DNA of 64,000 bases, from the NCBI RefSeq assembly GCF_002078875.1, contig NC_034424.1:9271326-9335325 (forward strand). Direction: 5' to 3'. Source of the stretch: Numida meleagris. Its lineage: Eukaryota; Chordata; Aves; Galliformes; Numididae. Positions 12,201-32,310 of the stretch are shown here, piece by piece (the stretch's first letter is position 1; the number at the start of each line of letters is the position of its first letter). The position numbers were made by a program, and so were the translations under genes. Below the pieces are notes generated by a model. That model saw only the letters and a program-made list of their open reading frames with translations. It was not told the origin of the DNA and searched no databases.

Positions 12201-12616
12201 GGCTTTTCCCAGCATCTCTGCAGCCTTCCTGCTGCCTCCATGTGTCTGCAGTTTGCTGCACATCAGCAGTGAAGCTGCAGCTTGCAGACTGGAAGGCAGC
12301 ATCCATGCAGCGGATGTGGGCAGGCACCAGGCAGCAGCAGGCAGAGCCCAGCACCCCAGGCTGCTTGGCCAGATCCAGGGGTTGCAGCAGCTCTTTGCTG
12401 CCACAGAGTATTGTAAAGCAACAGCTGCTGCAGGAAGCACAGTGGGTGTTAGGAGTGACTTGCTCCTGGAGAAGGGAAGCCGGGAAAGATGGGGTGTTCA
12501 GACAGGGATGGATTTATGAGCTTAAAAGCAGCCATTTAGCTTCTTCTATTTCAGGTTGTAGAAAGGCCAATGTCACCATGAAGGTGGGTAGAACTGAAAA
12601 CAGAAATCCCTCCTAA
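174..12616 (+). CDS. ADGRD2: Adhesion G protein-coupled receptor D2, 3' part (eleven exons)
   Basis: Plasma-membrane receptor of the adhesion GPCR family, group V (GPR133/GPR144 type). Ligand and G-protein coupling cannot be read from the sequence. Eleven exons (174-276, 605-758, 1558-1691, 2327-2442, 3622-3742, 8363-8404, 8607-8660, 9028-9169, 9860-9918, 11845-11875, 12555-12616) join without a frame break to about 339 codons. Visible hallmarks are VPKSERTTVHKNL at the first loop, FSWMLVEGLLLW in TM3, a TM3 cysteine (VLC), its partner in the NYCWLN loop, WAFVGPV in TM5, PVLGLTWVCGI in TM6 and LNSLQGLYIFLVY in TM7. Identity rests on similarity to human GPR144 as I remember it and on the neighbouring NR5A1 and NR6A1. 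The N-terminal extracellular region, GAIN domain and most of TM1 lie left of the window. The gene is convergent with NR5A1. Confidence 0.88.
605..758 (+). CDS. ADGRD2: ADGRD2 exon: TM3 and start of TM4
   Basis: Acceptor CAG ends at 604 after a pyrimidine tract; donor GTACTG starts at 759. The frame reads VLCFTVTAFLHLLF, then the adhesion-GPCR TM3 signature FSWMLVEGLLLW, then SKVVAVNMSEDRR and YYATGWG. The cysteine at codon 3 is the expected TM3 disulfide partner. The last base is the first of a glycine codon finished in the next exon. Confidence 0.9.
1558..1691 (+). CDS. ADGRD2: ADGRD2 exon: TM4, extracellular loop 2 and TM5
   Basis: Acceptor TGTGCAG ends at 1557 and donor GTAAGT starts at 1692. 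The joined frame reads GLPAVIVGVTLATSF (TM4), the loop NYCWLNVQTN with the conserved CW pair, and IWAFVGPVLFILT (TM5). The CW motif supplies the second cysteine of the extracellular disulfide typical of the class. Ends in phase 0. Confidence 0.9.
2327..2442 (+). CDS. ADGRD2: ADGRD2 exon: end of TM5 and intracellular loop 3
   Basis: Acceptor GACAG ends at 2326 and donor GTGAGC starts at 2443. Reads VNTFVLFRVVMVTVSSARR and then a basic loop (RRAKMLTPNSSLENQIGIQ). The very basic SSARRRAK stretch is a plausible G-protein contact surface. Ends with two bases of a tryptophan codon completed in the next exon. Confidence 0.9.
3622..3742 (+). CDS. ADGRD2: ADGRD2 exon: TM6 and start of TM7
   Basis: Acceptor GACAG ends at 3621 and donor GTGAGT starts at 3743. 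Reads ATAKPILVLLPVLGLTWVCG (TM6 with the family GLTW motif), a short HLSIIW loop, and AYIFIVLNSLQ (start of TM7). Ends in phase 0, so it joins directly to the exon at 8363 across a 4.6 kb intron. Confidence 0.92.
3743..8362 (+). other. Long ADGRD2 intron within TM7
   Basis: A 4.6 kb intron between two phase-0 TM7 exons. The left half has ordinary composition. From about 6480 to 7140 and 7440 to 8050 it is GC-rich with CAG/CTG-rich low-complexity stretches. Several short open frames exist but none resembles a known protein or has coding signals. I see no RNA gene or clear transposon in it. Confidence 0.6.
8363..8404 (+). CDS. ADGRD2: ADGRD2 exon: end of TM7 (42-base exon)
   Basis: Short exon between TTTGCAG and GTAAGA. 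It encodes GLYIFLVYAIYNSE, which completes the conserved LNSLQG-type TM7 signature from the previous exon. Exactly 14 codons, phase 0 at both ends. Confidence 0.9.
8607..8660 (+). CDS. ADGRD2: ADGRD2 exon: membrane-proximal helix 8 region
   Basis: Acceptor TTCTTCAG ends at 8606 and donor GTAAGT starts at 8661. Encodes VRNAIQRMKDKKKALSFT, a basic amphipathic segment of the kind that follows TM7. Eighteen codons, phase 0 at both ends. Confidence 0.88.
9028..9169 (+). CDS. ADGRD2: ADGRD2 exon: serine/proline-rich cytoplasmic tail
   Basis: Acceptor ACTGCAG ends at 9027 and donor GTAAAG starts at 9170. The open frame continues as a polar tail beginning NCSHPINYLSSPRNTT and later SPAAESALSSPVQKDPP. 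It has no domain I recognise. It is accepted because it is in phase with both flanking exons and bounded by good splice sites. Confidence 0.75.
9241..9364 (-). mobile_element. CR1 LINE 3'-end fragment
   Basis: The plus strand reads AATCATAGAATTAGCTAGG, then GTTGGAAAAGACCTACAAGA, TCATCTAGTCCAACC and finally a TTTCTTGAACACAG segment. This is the diagnostic reverse-complement sequence of the 3' end of avian CR1 retrotransposons. It is a short, 5'-truncated, diverged copy inside the ADGRD2 intron between the exons ending at 9169 and starting at 9860. Confidence 0.88.
9860..9918 (+). CDS. ADGRD2: ADGRD2 exon: cytoplasmic tail
   Basis: Acceptor CCCCCTAG ends at 9859 and donor GTAGGT starts at 9919. 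In phase with the previous exon it encodes GNFGGKIPMGISSIMSPDRP. No domain is recognised. Confidence 0.7.
9919..11844 (+). other. ADGRD2 tail intron with AT-rich island
   Basis: A 1.9 kb intron. About 10370-10980 is AT-rich and non-repetitive, against GC-rich surroundings. It contains AATAAAATCC twice and several TAAT cores, and could be a conserved element. No gene is seen. Confidence 0.45.
11845..11875 (+). CDS. ADGRD2: ADGRD2 exon: cytoplasmic tail (31-base microexon)
   Basis: Acceptor CTTTCAG ends at 11844 and donor GTAACA starts at 11876. Encodes AVELTAFKSS plus one base of a glycine codon. Phase agrees on both sides, which supports this very short exon, but transcript evidence would be needed to prove it. 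Confidence 0.62.
12555..12616 (+). CDS. ADGRD2: ADGRD2 terminal coding exon with stop
   Basis: Acceptor TATTTCAG ends at 12554. The frame continues GCRKANVTMKVGRTENRNPS and stops at TAA 12614-12616. A GT dinucleotide (GTGGGT) after ATGAAG at 12584 could be a donor to a further exon, so the exact C-terminus is uncertain. No strong AATAAA follows nearby; an ATTAAA at 13142-13147 is the nearest candidate polyadenylation signal. Confidence 0.6.
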
Positions 12617-15600
12617 GCCCCAGACCTCTGCTGGGCTGCAGTGCTGGGGGGGCAGCAGCAGCTCAGCTCCCCACCCGGCTTTGGGCAGGTCCCCAGCTCC
12701 TCTGTGAACAGGTGCAGTGTGTTTTGTTTTTTTTGATTTGTTTCTTATCTGTCACTGATGAGTACTGCAAGCACTCTCAATGCAGTCTCTGGACGGCGTC
12801 ACTCAAGCAGACAGTGCAGGGAAGAAGCAGCAGGGATGGACTGATATTATTTTTTCTTCATTGTTACATTTTCTTTTGTCAAGGGATGCAGTGCATTAGC
12901 AGGTTCTGATTTTGCTCCATATTAAGTGTCTAAGCAGGGCAAGCTTAGACTGTTTTCGAGAAGATGCCACCCAGAAGCCTTACAGCTTTCCTCCCCACAG
13001 TGGACACATGAACGAGGCAGACAGCGGTGTTTGGGAGTAAACGTGCTGCAGTCCCAGGCTCAGCACTACGCACACTGAGCACGTGCACTGGTGCATCTCA
13101 GCCTCACCTGCTCCTGCCTATTTTAATGAGCCACATTTGTAATTAAACTCCAGCTGTGTAAAGAGGTGGGCTGTTTAGCTTGTTTTTGCTTTCTCAGGTA
13201 AGCCCCCAGCATATGTTTCAAAAAACACACAGCCCTGAGCACACCAAAGGACAGAGCTCCTGCAGTGCCCGTGCCTTTGGTGTTAGGAGAACTAATGGAG
13301 CCCACGCAGGAGCTGGCGGGTCCCCAGGCCGGGCTCAGGGCCTCCCCTCTCCCTGGGTCAGCAGCCACACAACAGCGGTGGAAGCAGCAGCTGGAGCAGG
13401 CCCACGTGCACACAGCTCCCTGCGAGCCTGGAGAGCAGCTCTGCTCGCGCCCGGGGCCACGGCTTGGGCTGTGCTTCAGCCTGAGGGTGACGGAGAAGAT
13501 CTCCTTGAACCAGAAGAGCCCTCCTCTCACACTTGTGTGCTTGCAAGGCAGCGAGCACGGCGCTGTGCTGCTCTGCAACGAGGCACAGGACTCAAAGATA
13601 AGTGCTTCCAGCCATTAAACATATGAACTACAAGGCAGCAGTGCCCAGCTGCAGTAATGCCTGGATGACCCCAGGGCAGGGCAGCACTGCACATGGTCGT
13701 CACGGCTTGTTTGGCAGCACAAAATGCTGTGTAGCTCTTGGGGAAAACAGCTGCCAGGGGAAGCAAGCCGTAGTCCTGTGTTTGGTGGTGGCTGAGAGAC
13801 AAATCATCTCAGTGCTCTCTTCTATTTGTTTTCTCCCCGAATAGTTTAATGCATAGAGGTGTATTTTGACCTGAATGTGTTTATTTGAAAACTTCCAGCA
13901 AGCTCTAATGTGGATTACCACGGTGCCAGCAGCAGGCCTGCAGGAGGTTACTCAGAGATGCAGGAGGATACTGCCTGCCCCTGCCTGAACCAGATCTCGT
14001 GGGCAGGGGTGCGGGTGGGAAGCTGGGGACAGCAGGACTTGCTCTCAGCTGCCCAGCAAAATGGTGCTGGGCCTGGGGTGGAATCCATCTGACTCACCCC
14101 ATTGCCGTAACTGAGTGCTGCCATGCTCTTGCTCCCCGTGCAAGAGGCACCAGTGGGGTTCACGGTGCAGGACAGATGGGCTCACGGCAACACTTCAGTG
14201 TGTGTGAGAGTGAAGGCAGATTAAGCCCAGGTAAAGGCCAGGCTAGGTTCAGAAGAACACAGCGCGGTTCAGCAGTGTGGCTGCGGCACAGGCCGGCGGG
14301 GGCTGCGCATTGCCCACACAGCCCTCCCCTCTCCCACTCCCAATATTCGGTCTCCCCCTCAACGACTCAATTCACTCGGAGGAGCTGCATGCTTTTCGCA
14401 GTAATGAGCTCCAGCCCAGCTGTACAAAGATGCGCGTTGCACGGAGCACTCTGCCCAGATTCATTACACCCATTATGTAAGAAGGGGATGGCCGGGGGGG
14501 TTCACATGTTTGCACAAACAATGAGTGCCGTCTTCCTTGTCTTGGTGAACAAGAGCTCCAAGAGGCCTCCACATCCTCCATCTCTTCAAGTGATGGCTTC
14601 TTTGTTTCCCCACGATAATTTCATTATTCAGTTTGAATACATTTATATGTTGCTAAGCCACACATAGCAACATGGATCTTGTCTCCATGGCCCAGCCTTT
14701 CTGTGATCAATATTGAGTATTTCTGCAACTCTCGCAGTACTGCCTTCAGTAGGATTTCTTTTAAAATAATGGGGAAATGGTTGATCTCAGGGATGTGCAG
14801 CCAGCCGGGCACTGGGCGTGCCGTGGGTGCTGGGGAAATGCCAACCCACCGGGCTGCTCCTGGGGGGCTCACTGCGGCCCGGTGTGCCACCACCCCTCCC
14901 TGCTGGGCAGAGGGGGCCCTGTGCTTTGATGGGGGGAAGCGCAGCCCATGCAGAATCAGTGCTCTCTTCCATGGTACCATTGGTATTTTCATTAAATCTT
15001 GCTGAAACCTCTTTCTTCAGTGCATTCAGAGCTGATGGGGCCCTGTGCAGCGTGTACGTGTCATTGCTGAGCGGGTGAAGGAGAGGGCTCCCTGCTCCCT
15101 GCCTGCACCGCAGCACCCCAGCAGGGCAGCGGGGAGCCCCCCTGGCCCCTCTCCCAGCTGGGGTGGCTCAGCCCATCTCTCTTTTGCTTTAGGTTTCTGA
15201 GTGGAGGTTTCTGGGTGCCATGACACCGTGGTGGCTCTTCAAGCAGCCAGGAGGACGGTGGGCAGAGGAGCTGCTTCCCGCGGAGGGCTGTTAACTCTGT
15301 GCTTCTTCCTAGCAGCATGTGCAGACAAAGCCACGGCAGGATGGGGGCTGCACGGGGCTCTCCCGGGGCCATCGGTCTCCGTGCGCTGCTGAAGACGCTC
15401 CACACATCCCCAGCTCCTCATCGCTGCCAGCGCTGGTTGTGCCACCACCAGAGCTGGTTTCGCTTGGAGGATGTGGTGTGGGACACGCTGTGCTCAGGGC
15501 TGTGCCTGCACAGGGGAGGGTGTCACTGCAGGCAGGGCTGGGACTGGGCTGCACGGGAAGCACAGGCATTAGGGAAGACAGCGGCTGGCTTCAGTGCTTT

Positions 15601-16433
15601 TCTACACCAGCTGACTTTAATAGCTTCTTTAGCTGTATTTCGGACAAAAAAATCTCCCTTCTCCTCCCGGTTTCCCATCTGGCTGGTCACTCCCTCTCCA
15701 GCTGGCGTTATGTCCTCCCTCCCTCTGTTCTGTGCCTTGGACTGCTTCTCCTGTTACTTTCTAGTGTTTAGAGCACATGAAATGTGTTGGTTTTTTGCTG
15801 GTTACGATGACAGTAAATGCTGATTTTTAAAGGCAGCCTTCTCTCCCTGTAATTTGTCCCTGGGAACGGTCCCATGGCCACATGCTGTAGCTTCACAGGC
15901 TACAGCAGGGTAGGAAGTGGTGCAGGGCTGTGGTGCGAGGGATCGGGGCTCCGTGATCCCATGGGCTGGCTGCCCTGTCTCGCTGCGTTCCCTGGTCTCA
16001 GCAGAGCTTGTGCTGGTTGGCATTTAATTGGTGGTGGAAACCACAGCCCCCAAAACAGCTCTGTACAGGCCTGTACAGACAGCACTGCATTCACACCCCC
16101 TGCTCGATGCCCTGCTGAGGTTTTGCTCCCTCCCTCAGCACATGGCATTGCCCATTGCCTCCTAAATGTCATAATTCTCGAGCTTACTTGCAAAGCACAC
16201 TCTGAGTAACTATGGCAATTCACTGCAGCACTTGGAATCAGGTCTTGAGTCACTGGTGCCCTCCTATTCAGCCACAGTAGTGGTCCCCTCCTGCAGTGCC
16301 CTGAGGGTCCCACGGGATGGGGGTTGGGGGACTGTGTGCTGCCCTGGGGCCGGGAGGAGGGGTGGCACCAGGAGGGAGTGTCAGAAATACAATGAAAAAA
16401 GACAACGTCTGCCTTCTTAAATGAACTGCAAAA
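12617..16433. other. Intergenic region between ADGRD2 and NR5A1 3' ends
   Basis: Tail-to-tail spacer of about 3.8 kb. It is GC-rich with CTG/CAG-rich stretches and has AT-richer islands at about 13800-13900 and 14580-14780. A short (GA)n run lies just beyond it at about 16530-16550. No open frame here resembles a protein I recognise. The ADGRD2 3'UTR must occupy its left part. Confidence 0.55.
14580..14780. promoter_or_regulatory. AT-rich enhancer-like island with 9-bp inverted repeat
   Basis: AT-rich non-repetitive island between ADGRD2 and NR5A1. It contains the arms ATGTTGCTA (14647-14655) and TAGCAACAT (14665-14673), separated by 9 bases, plus ATAATTTCATTATTC and GATCAATATTGA. The arms resemble RFX half-sites but the spacing is not that of a standard X-box. 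Regulatory function is inferred only from composition. Confidence 0.3.
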
Positions 16434-16439
16434 TTTATT
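16434..16439 (-). terminator. NR5A1: Probable NR5A1 polyadenylation signal
   Basis: TTTATT on the plus strand gives AATAAA on the minus strand, about 1.7 kb beyond the NR5A1 stop. It is followed on the minus strand, around 16385-16405, by a U/GU-rich stretch (GTTGTCTTTTTTCATTGT), as expected for a downstream cleavage element. This places the 3' end near 16405-16425. Confidence 0.65.
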
Positions 16440-18123
16440 ACAGTGGTTTACTCCTGACATGGAAGTTAATAACCTCCTGCCTGGGAAGGAAGGGTCGGGA
16501 GAGAAGGAGGAGAGGGATGGGAGAGAGGAAAGGATGAGAGAGAGAGAGAGACACTTAAGGACACTTTTCATTTTCTGAAAATAAAATATCTTTTACCTCC
16601 CAAACCATTTTCTCCAGTTCTTTAAGTTCACAGAAAGAAGAAGGTGAAACTGAACCACAGACTTCAGGAGGAAAATGCACAAACGTTGAAAAGCAAAAAC
16701 AAACATGCTCTTCTGTATCTAACAAGTTGGGGTTGGTGGGTGGCAGCACGAGAGCTCCTCAAGCCCCGGCGCTGTGCGGAGCTGCAGCGTGCGAGTGTCC
16801 CCTCCAAATGAGACAGTGGAGAAAACACCTGAACCAAACCCCGCAGCAGAGCTGGTGGGGCCATGTGCTGGGCACCCACGAGGACACAGCATGGGGCAGG
16901 AGGAGGCTGTGCTGGAGCCTCTGTGCTGCCCTGCTGAGCTTCAGCCCAGTGTGGGAGGAGAGCCGGCATCTGTGTGGCTTCAGTGTACTGCTGTCACCTG
17001 GGGACAAAGCAGTGCTGGCCCTTCTGGTTCCTCCTTGCCCAAGTGTCGGAGGTGCTGCTAGGGCCACCAGCCGCAGCCCTGGGCACGTGCTGGCACGTGC
17101 TGCTGCAACTGTCCCAATGCCCACAGCATGAGGCCTGGCCCTGAGCATCCCTCCTGCTCTGCCGCCTGCAGTGCCGCCTCCACCAGCACCACCTGTGGGC
17201 AGCGAGGAGATGGTGCCCATCCCTGTCCCTGTCCTGCCCCTTGGCCGCTCCCCAGCATCACATGGGCACGGCTGGTGGCCAGAGTGAGCTCTGGGAATCT
17301 GCCTGGGCCATGGGCTCCTGCCACTGCCTCTGCCTCCTCTCCTGCCCACTGCAGGGGAGCTGAAGTGTCCCAGCGACGAGTCCCTGTCTCCAGCACTGAC
17401 TCTTGGAGCCTCTGCACAAAGCCTTGCCATCCTGGACATGAGCAGAGCCCAGACATGGGTGGTATTTGAGCACTGCTGCTGCCAAGGGCTGTAAAACCCT
17501 AATTCTTGCCATGGCACTGGCAAGTGCTAAGAAAACAGAGCCAGCTGAGGGTCAGCAGTGCCCTGCTTAGTGCTGAGCAGGCAGTGACTCTGTGGCAGAC
17601 AGGAGTGAGTCTCTTAGCCCCAGGGATCAGCTTTGCTGCTGTGGAAATCCCCTGCCACTGTGCCGGTGCCAGGGCAAAGAGAAACCCCACAGCCTGGAGG
17701 GATTTCAGCCCACTTCTTCCCATGCCCTGTACACCAGAGGTCCCAGACAGGGCAGGCTGGGCAGCGGGAGGGCAGTGGTGGAGAGACAGAGTGCATGGAT
17801 GGCAGGAGAGGAGCAGAAATGGGAGCAAAGCCAGGACAGGCTTTCCCCCTGCTCACATCGCACGGCTGGGTCAGGCAGCGGGTTGGGCAGTGGCTGTGCA
17901 GGGGCTGAGGGGCCGCAGTGCTGGCAGGGCAGTCCAACTGTTGAGCTCATGTCCCTGTGACCATTAACTGTCCTTACCATGTATTAAAATAAATCGTCTG
18001 GGACCTTCCACTAGCACGGGTTAAATAGCATCACTGAGAGGCGTGGGGCGGAGAGGTGGTCCCAGGTGCGTGTCCTGCCCCATCGCTGCGTGGGGCCCTG
18101 CAGAGTCCATGCAGGAACTGTGC
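16440..18123 (-). other. NR5A1: Inferred NR5A1 3'UTR
   Basis: Region between the stop codon and the best polyadenylation signal on the minus strand, about 1.7 kb and GC-rich. No other minus-strand AATAAA was noticed in it. Open frames here have no recognisable protein content. Confidence 0.5.
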
Positions 18124-29959
<11,836 letters not shown>

Positions 29960-30019
29960 TCAGCGGGGCCGGAGGGGCGGCACCGGGCGGCCCCGAGCCC
30001 TGCGCCGGGTGCGGAGCGG

Positions 30020-30130
30020 GAGAGCGGCGCGGCGGAGCCCGAGCGCAGGTGCCGGAGCCAGAGCCCTTTATAGCGCCTGGAAGAGCATCTCCATGCGGGT
30101 GCGGGCGGGCGGCCAGCCCCCCGGGGGATG
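30020..30130 (-). promoter_or_regulatory. NR5A1: Putative proximal NR5A1 promoter with TATA box
   Basis: TATAAAG on the minus strand at 30073-30067, within GGCGCTATAAAGGGCTC, surrounded by CpG-rich DNA. It lies about 140 bases upstream of the NR5A1 ATG. A start site about 30 bases downstream (near 30040) would give an mRNA that runs unspliced through the exon 2 acceptor into the coding sequence. Inferred from motif and position only. Confidence 0.4.
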
Positions 30131-30403
30131 GGGAACCTCCTCTGGGAGAGCGGGCGGCGGGCGGCTGGGGCCGGGCTGGGGAGGAGGGACCTGCAGGGAC
30201 CCTGCAGCCCGGGGGCAGGGCAGGAGGGGAGCGGGACGCCGCCGGGGGCTGCGGCCGGGGGCGGCTGTGGGCCGAGGGGAGCCCCGGGCTGAGGGTGCCT
30301 CCGCAGGAGGGGGCTGGGGGCTGCTGTGTCACCCAAGCACAGGACGCTGCCTGCAGCGTCTGCGGGATTCCTGCTGCCCGCACACCGGACTCACCACCGC
30401 ATC

Positions 30404-30455
30404 CTTAACCCCTGTTCTAACCCTAACCCCAACTCTAACTAACCCCAGCCCTAAC
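30404..30455 (+). repeat. Degenerate telomere-like repeats
   Basis: CTTAACCCCTG, TTCTAACCCTAACCCCAAC, TCTAACTAACCCC and CCCTAACAGG follow one another: several variants of the CCCTAA unit within about 50 bases of NR5A1 intron 1. Too short and diverged to be a telomere; it looks like an interstitial relic or a chance simple repeat. Confidence 0.65.
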
Positions 30456-30664
30456 AGGAGCCCCGCACCCCCAGCTCTGCCCGGACCAGCCCCATTGCCC
30501 CCTCAGTCGGCAGCCACAGGGAGCTGATCATGGAGCCCTGCGTGAGGAGCGTGGGGTGCACGGCCTTCTGCACCTCACCTGCAGCCATCGGGAACAGCAC
30601 CGGCATCGACATCAGACGCCCGCCCGCACACAGCAGCGCTGCCAGTGCTGCCCTGTGGCGCATT

Positions 30665-30800
30665 CAGTGCTGCTGTTTAATTAATTACTTCACTTTTAGG
30701 GACTCTTAATGAAACATTCCCTGGCAGATCGGCGCAGAAGCACATTCTATCCATCAGCTGCATTTGTCCTGCATGGAAGTTTCCTGCTCGCAGGTGAACA
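30665..30800. promoter_or_regulatory. AT-rich enhancer-like island, NR5A1 intron 1
   Basis: Begins GTTTAATTAATTACTTCAC, a double homeodomain-type core, followed by CTTAATGAAACATTCC and CATCAGCTGCATTTG with an E-box CAGCTG. Non-repetitive and embedded in GC-rich DNA between the two NR5A1 promoters. Function is inferred. Confidence 0.35.
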
Positions 30801-32005
30801 CAGCCAGCTCAGCTCCCTACCCTGTCAGCTGAGGGACCGGGGCCAAATTGAGCCCAAAATCCAGCTGGGACTGAGGCAGGGGGCAGTCCCAGCTCTGTGT
30901 CCTGCACCAGGACGGTGCCCAGGGGCACAGCACCTCTTGGACAGAAGGAGTGGCCCACTCCAAGCTGGATGTTGTCCCCAGCTGCCATGCTGGGGTTTGG
31001 CCATGGAGGGAACAAGGATCCGCTGCTGAGCCGGGCATGGAGCTCAGCCTGTCCTGCAGGGCCAAACTGCTCTCCTCAAGGCACCCCTCTGTCCTGCTGC
31101 CTGCATGTCACTGCAAATCGAGGCACTTGGTGCCCAGTGGAGCTGCAGGGAGGGCACTGGCAGCAGGGCTTGGCTCATCCCACACATCCCATCCCGCACG
31201 CCCCATCTGCACATCCTATCCCACACAGATTGTCCCACACTGCTCACCCCCTATGGCTCATCCCGCACACCCAATGAGGCCTGCGGTGCCCCAGGGAGGA
31301 AGCAGTGTTGGCAGGGATGTGCGGCAAACAGGAAGCGGGCTCAGCAGAGGATCGCTCCGGAGCCACCCGGTGTGGAGCCCACGCTAAGAATAGCAGCGGA
31401 GCAGCCCCTGTGCAGGGTGGCTGGGCTGGGAAGGAGCGCTCCTGCTGCCTGCGGAGGCTCTCGGCAGCAGCCCTGCACTGCAGGGGAGCCTCTGTGAGCC
31501 TCAGAGCCACCAAAAGAGGAGCCCAGGAATGGCTGCGGGGCTCATGAGGGCCCCGGCCACCCCCAAGCTTGCTCCAAGATGCGGGGGCTGTGCCGGAGCT
31601 GGAGCCAGGGACACACAGCTCAGCACTGCCTGTGCTCCCAGAGCCTTCGGCGGCCTCCGCTCACCGCCCCCTCGTCCCATCAGCTGGAGCTGGTGCTTCT
31701 GCGCAGCATGGCTGAGGCTATGGCGGGGCCTCGTTCTGCAGCCACGGGGCCTGGAGAAGGGACAGGCATCCCTGTGTACCCCCAGGTGTCACTCGGCATC
31801 CCTGGGTGTCCCTGCATGTCCCCAGGCACAGTTAGCACTGGTGCCTCCAACCCCTGCTCATGGAGATGGGAAGCGGAGGCCCATGCATGGCTCCCACTTC
31901 CTTGCCGAGCGTCCCCAGCCTCCGCCATGTCACTGAAACCCAAGAACCACAGAGCATGGGAAGGGGCCCAGGCAGCCATGGGGCTCCCCACTGCCAAGTA
32001 CTCAC

Positions 32006-32120
32006 CACGATGCGACTCAGCGCTATGCTGCGCACGGGGCCAGGGTCACAGGAGACCTTCTTCCGTGTCGATGGCGAGCAGCTCCAGCTCGAGGAGCCTC
32101 TGTGGGTGCTGGGCAGTGCT
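32006..32120 (-). other. NR5A1: Probable non-coding first exon of NR5A1
   Basis: A donor (CATCGTG|GTGAGTAC on the minus strand) ends the exon at 32006, and a TATA box at 32143-32155 predicts a start site near 32115-32125. No ATG-led frame continues into exon 2, fitting a 5'UTR exon. Mammalian NR5A1 likewise has a non-coding exon 1. Confidence 0.6.
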
Positions 32121-32124
32121 GCCC

Positions 32125-32310
32125 GCTGCGGGCGGGCCGGGGGATTTATAGGGCTGCGGCCGCCGGGGAGGTGTGGGTCCGACTGCGCACACCGCCCGGT
32201 GCAGGACAGCGGCCAATCTCCTCCCCACGGGGGCCAGGCTCGGCCGAGGTGGACCAACTTAGTTGCCTTATTGGTTTCTGTGGCCACGTGACCATGCTGA
32301 AAAACATCAT
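32125..32310 (-). promoter_or_regulatory. NR5A1: NR5A1 upstream promoter: E-box, CCAAT boxes, TATA box
   Basis: Reading on the minus strand: E-box CACGTG (32290-32285) in TGGTCACGTGGCCA, CCAAT (32274-32270, in AACCAATAAGG), an opposite-strand CCAAT at 32213-32217, GC boxes, then CCCTATAAATCCC (32155-32143). The mammalian SF-1 promoter is known to depend on a CACGTG E-box (USF, TCF21), a CCAAT box (NF-Y) and Sp1 sites, so the element set matches. The TATA box is clearer than I recall from mammals. Confidence 0.7.

Noticed and set aside
16759..17523. 254-codon minus-strand open frame below NR5A1
   Set aside because: It lies in the inferred NR5A1 3'UTR. It is GC-rich and low in complexity, with no recognisable domain.
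17985..17996. Plus-strand ATTAAAATAAAT as ADGRD2 polyadenylation signal
   Set aside because: It lies 5.4 kb past the ADGRD2 stop, inside the NR5A1 3'UTR on the opposite strand, so it would need a very long overlapping UTR without other support.
31165..31270. CATCCCACAC-type low-complexity DNA in NR5A1 intron 1 as a tandem array
   Set aside because: Units are too diverged and irregular to define a repeat; noted only as low complexity.
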